This document shows positions 62,001 to 64,000 of a DNA stretch of 64,000 nucleotides, one piece after another. The number at the start of each line of letters is the position of its first letter. Within the stretch, counting starts at the first letter, position 1. The stretch covers positions 5,428,178 through 5,492,177 of the forward strand of contig NC_037253.1 of NCBI RefSeq assembly GCF_000002425.4, in the 5' to 3' direction. A program made the translations under genes and the position numbers. A model generated the notes under the pieces. The model did no database searches. It was not told where the DNA came from and worked only from the letters and a program-made list of their open reading frames with translations. The DNA is from Physcomitrium patens. Taxonomy: Eukaryota; Streptophyta; Bryopsida; Funariales; Funariaceae.

Positions 62001-64000
62001 AAGTACAAACACCCGAGTGACCTCTGTCCGCAATGCCAGCAGCATTTGCACTGCCATTTTCAACACGTAAGATGAAGATGAGTACATGCCTGGCAAGATT
62101 GACGACGTACCTTAGCTGCACTCAAGGGAGCTGAAACCTCAATATAACGTAGAGGAGTCCAATTATTCTTCAATTTATGGAGTAAGGTTATTTGTCCCAG
62201 TAACATGTACAGAAAAATGCTTACCAGCGCTACTTGGGGCAGCGTCATTTGACTGAAGAGAAGCACATGCTTTTGATACTTCAGCAACTGCGTCCCGCAT
62301 GTATGGACGTAGCACATTCGCTTCTGCGAGTTGCAGAAACGCAGTCTGCACCTGCAGATCCACCAAGATCTCAACAGCTTGCAACATGATATGTGGATGG
62401 GTAAAAGCAATAACCATTATCATAAAAGGCTAGAAAACACAGCTGAACAGATTGGTGGAAAACCACTGTTGAGTGGTGAAAATGAAACAGAGGGGCCCTT
62501 ACTTTCGATTCATAAAGAGAAATGATACAGTGGACCATCGTCTCCACCTCATCCAACGTGTGTGATGTATTTGGTTCTCTCTCTGATCCACCTTCTCGAG
62601 GAAGTGAGTTAGCACTACTTCTTGACAAGCTTCTCCCAACTGCACTTGCTCCCTGTGCTCCCAGCAAATTAAAACGTCAGTTGAAAAGCTATATATTACG
62701 TAGATTAAATATTGTATTGACCAATACTAACACGATATAGAGAAGTTGATATAGAAAAGCAGCTTCACGAAATAGCAGTAGAACACTTACCGCTAAAAAC
62801 TTTCCAGTGAATACAGAAAGAGCGAGATTCCAGAAGAGGGGCACATGGTGCACAACGACCATAGTGAGCCTTCTAATAAAACGCCCAATTAAAGCATCTG
62901 ACTCGTTGCTTGAGGTGTCCATAAAACTCACTTCTTTTCCCTCTTTTTCATTGTCTCCAAGCAACAGGGAGAAATCTACATCAGACTGAAACAAATAGAG
63001 AACTTATCAGAAACCTGCCAGCTCAATAGCATATGGAAGGTGAATGCTCACGACTAATAGGAAAGCCTCAATGCACTTCTGTATTGCTGAGAGGGATGCT
63101 ACATGCTAAGGATCATAAGAGCAGCGTGGAATTTGTCTTTAAATTGGACGTAAATCAGGAACTCGAACAGATCAGATTTCAAGAGAAAGGTTTCGTGTTA
63201 TTACAACAGTACCAAAGAAAGGGGAAATCACAAAGAAAAACCAAAAAACGATGAAACATACCGCCTTATTTTGTTGAACTTGAAGCTTCTTCCAACGAGC
63301 GTCTGATAAAACACGATCTCGTACTCGGCCATTAAAGGCTTCCATACGGGCGTCATGCTCAAGACTGCACCCTTCCAACAGTCCACGTATCTTCCGATCC
63401 TGTAATAGGCCCAAGATAAATATGCTCTATGAAGTGTTAACAACTACAAAGAACCACTAGTTTCACATCCAGAAACATGATGGAATGAACACTAGACCCA
63501 ATATTTTTGAGTATCACAGAATAGGACAGTTTCCACAACCTATGCATGTCCACGAACATGTAATGAATTCTTCAAACAAGAAAAATTTCAGGTTTAACTA
63601 GTAGGTAAATACTGCAAAAGCACAAAGAGGAACTGTTGGCCTACCTGTACGGTAAGATAATGCCAAACTGGATCACATTGTGGCTCTAGCTCGAACAAGA
63701 GTCTGATAGTAGTCTCCAACTAGATACATCCAATTCTGATGTCAACATGATATTTTGTCCCAGATAATTTGATTTGATGCAATTCAAATGCTGGGACTAT
63801 TCAAAGAAGAATCACATTCAAAGCACATGCTCACAGTTCTTAACTACGATAAGGTAGTTTGCCACCCCAGTGCATTAAGCATAAAATTGTACCGTGTATA
63901 AATCTCATGAATGAAGTGTTCATGTACGTTGCTCATAATCTTGCTCATCAATTGGGTACACTAGAATTCATTCTTACCTGGGTAGCTTCAATGTGAGGAT
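59097..64000 (-). CDS. SEC5: Exocyst complex subunit SEC5 (5' end beyond the window)
   Basis: Sixteen exons in the window: 64000-63978 (cut by the edge), 63719-63645, 63399-63262, 62985-62791, 62652-62503, 62351-62225, 62130-62107, 62050-61840, 61618-61500, 61280-61049, 60884-60779, 60636-60559, 60378-60322, 60163-60014, 59792-59589 and 59462-59097. They encode about 750 residues; plant SEC5 has about 1,090, so roughly the first third is missing. Diagnostic blocks are LELEPQ-like FELEPQCDPVWHYL, IRGLLEGCSLEHDARME, DALIGRFIRRLTMVVVHHV, LRTEVTRVFVLRICSLM, HQRLLMVLSNVGFC, VFAGAKPFLEKAI and NGYCQLMLEVEYLQTVLEGY. SEC5 is a rod-like helical subunit of the octameric exocyst that tethers secretory vesicles at the plasma membrane. 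The last 60 residues are a Gly/Pro/Ser/Arg-rich tail, as in plant homologues. The 24-nt exon at 62,130-62,107 needs a weak donor (GTAC|GTCGTC), the one doubtful junction. Confidence 0.95.

Overview
This 64 kb window is land-plant nuclear DNA. The genes have many short introns with GT-AG borders. The recognisable products are plant-type: a peroxisomal-class malate dehydrogenase, a VTT-domain membrane protein, LSM12 and the exocyst subunit SEC5. Large AT-rich LTR-retrotransposon debris separates gene-rich islands. The protein details and the very AT-rich transposons are compatible with a moss or another early-diverging land plant, but the sequence alone does not fix the species.

Layout. Positions 1-11,170 hold no gene I can support: simple repeats, a GC-richer promoter-like patch near 1,950-2,440, and long non-coding stretches. 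A broken aldo-keto reductase gene lies on the minus strand at about 11,180-12,290. From about 13,000 to 39,400 the DNA is strongly AT-rich. It contains a plus-strand Ty3/gypsy element with two related LTRs (about 16,000 and 33,053), a second gypsy element nested inside it on the minus strand, tandem-repeat blocks, and a small deleted Ty1/copia element with 161-bp LTRs (35,232-38,399). Almost all coding stretches there are riddled with stops of the kind C-to-T decay makes. At the right edge of this block, 39,491 to about 40,830, is the truncated remnant of a leucine-rich-repeat gene.

Positions 41,763-64,000 form a gene island with all genes on the minus strand: malate dehydrogenase (9 coding exons), a TVP38/TMEM64-type protein (9 exons), a possible small two-exon gene tail, LSM12 (5 exons), and the 3' two-thirds of SEC5 (16 exons; its start lies beyond the right edge). 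An AT-rich spacer (50,400-53,700) separates the VTT gene from LSM12. A TE-like spacer (57,060-58,400) separates LSM12 from SEC5. The four genes act in unrelated cell processes: peroxisomal redox metabolism, membrane and lipid homeostasis, RNA or translation control, and exocytosis. There is no sign of an operon-like unit.

The most notable observation is that the first intron of LSM12 appears to be an AT-AC intron of the minor (U12) spliceosome, with near-perfect donor, branch and acceptor signals. Only this splice gives the continuous, family-like protein. Also of interest are a 24-bp tandem repeat that reads as an octapeptide repeat inside the gypsy element, uneven decay of the two copia LTRs, and a weakened PTS2-like signal on the malate dehydrogenase.
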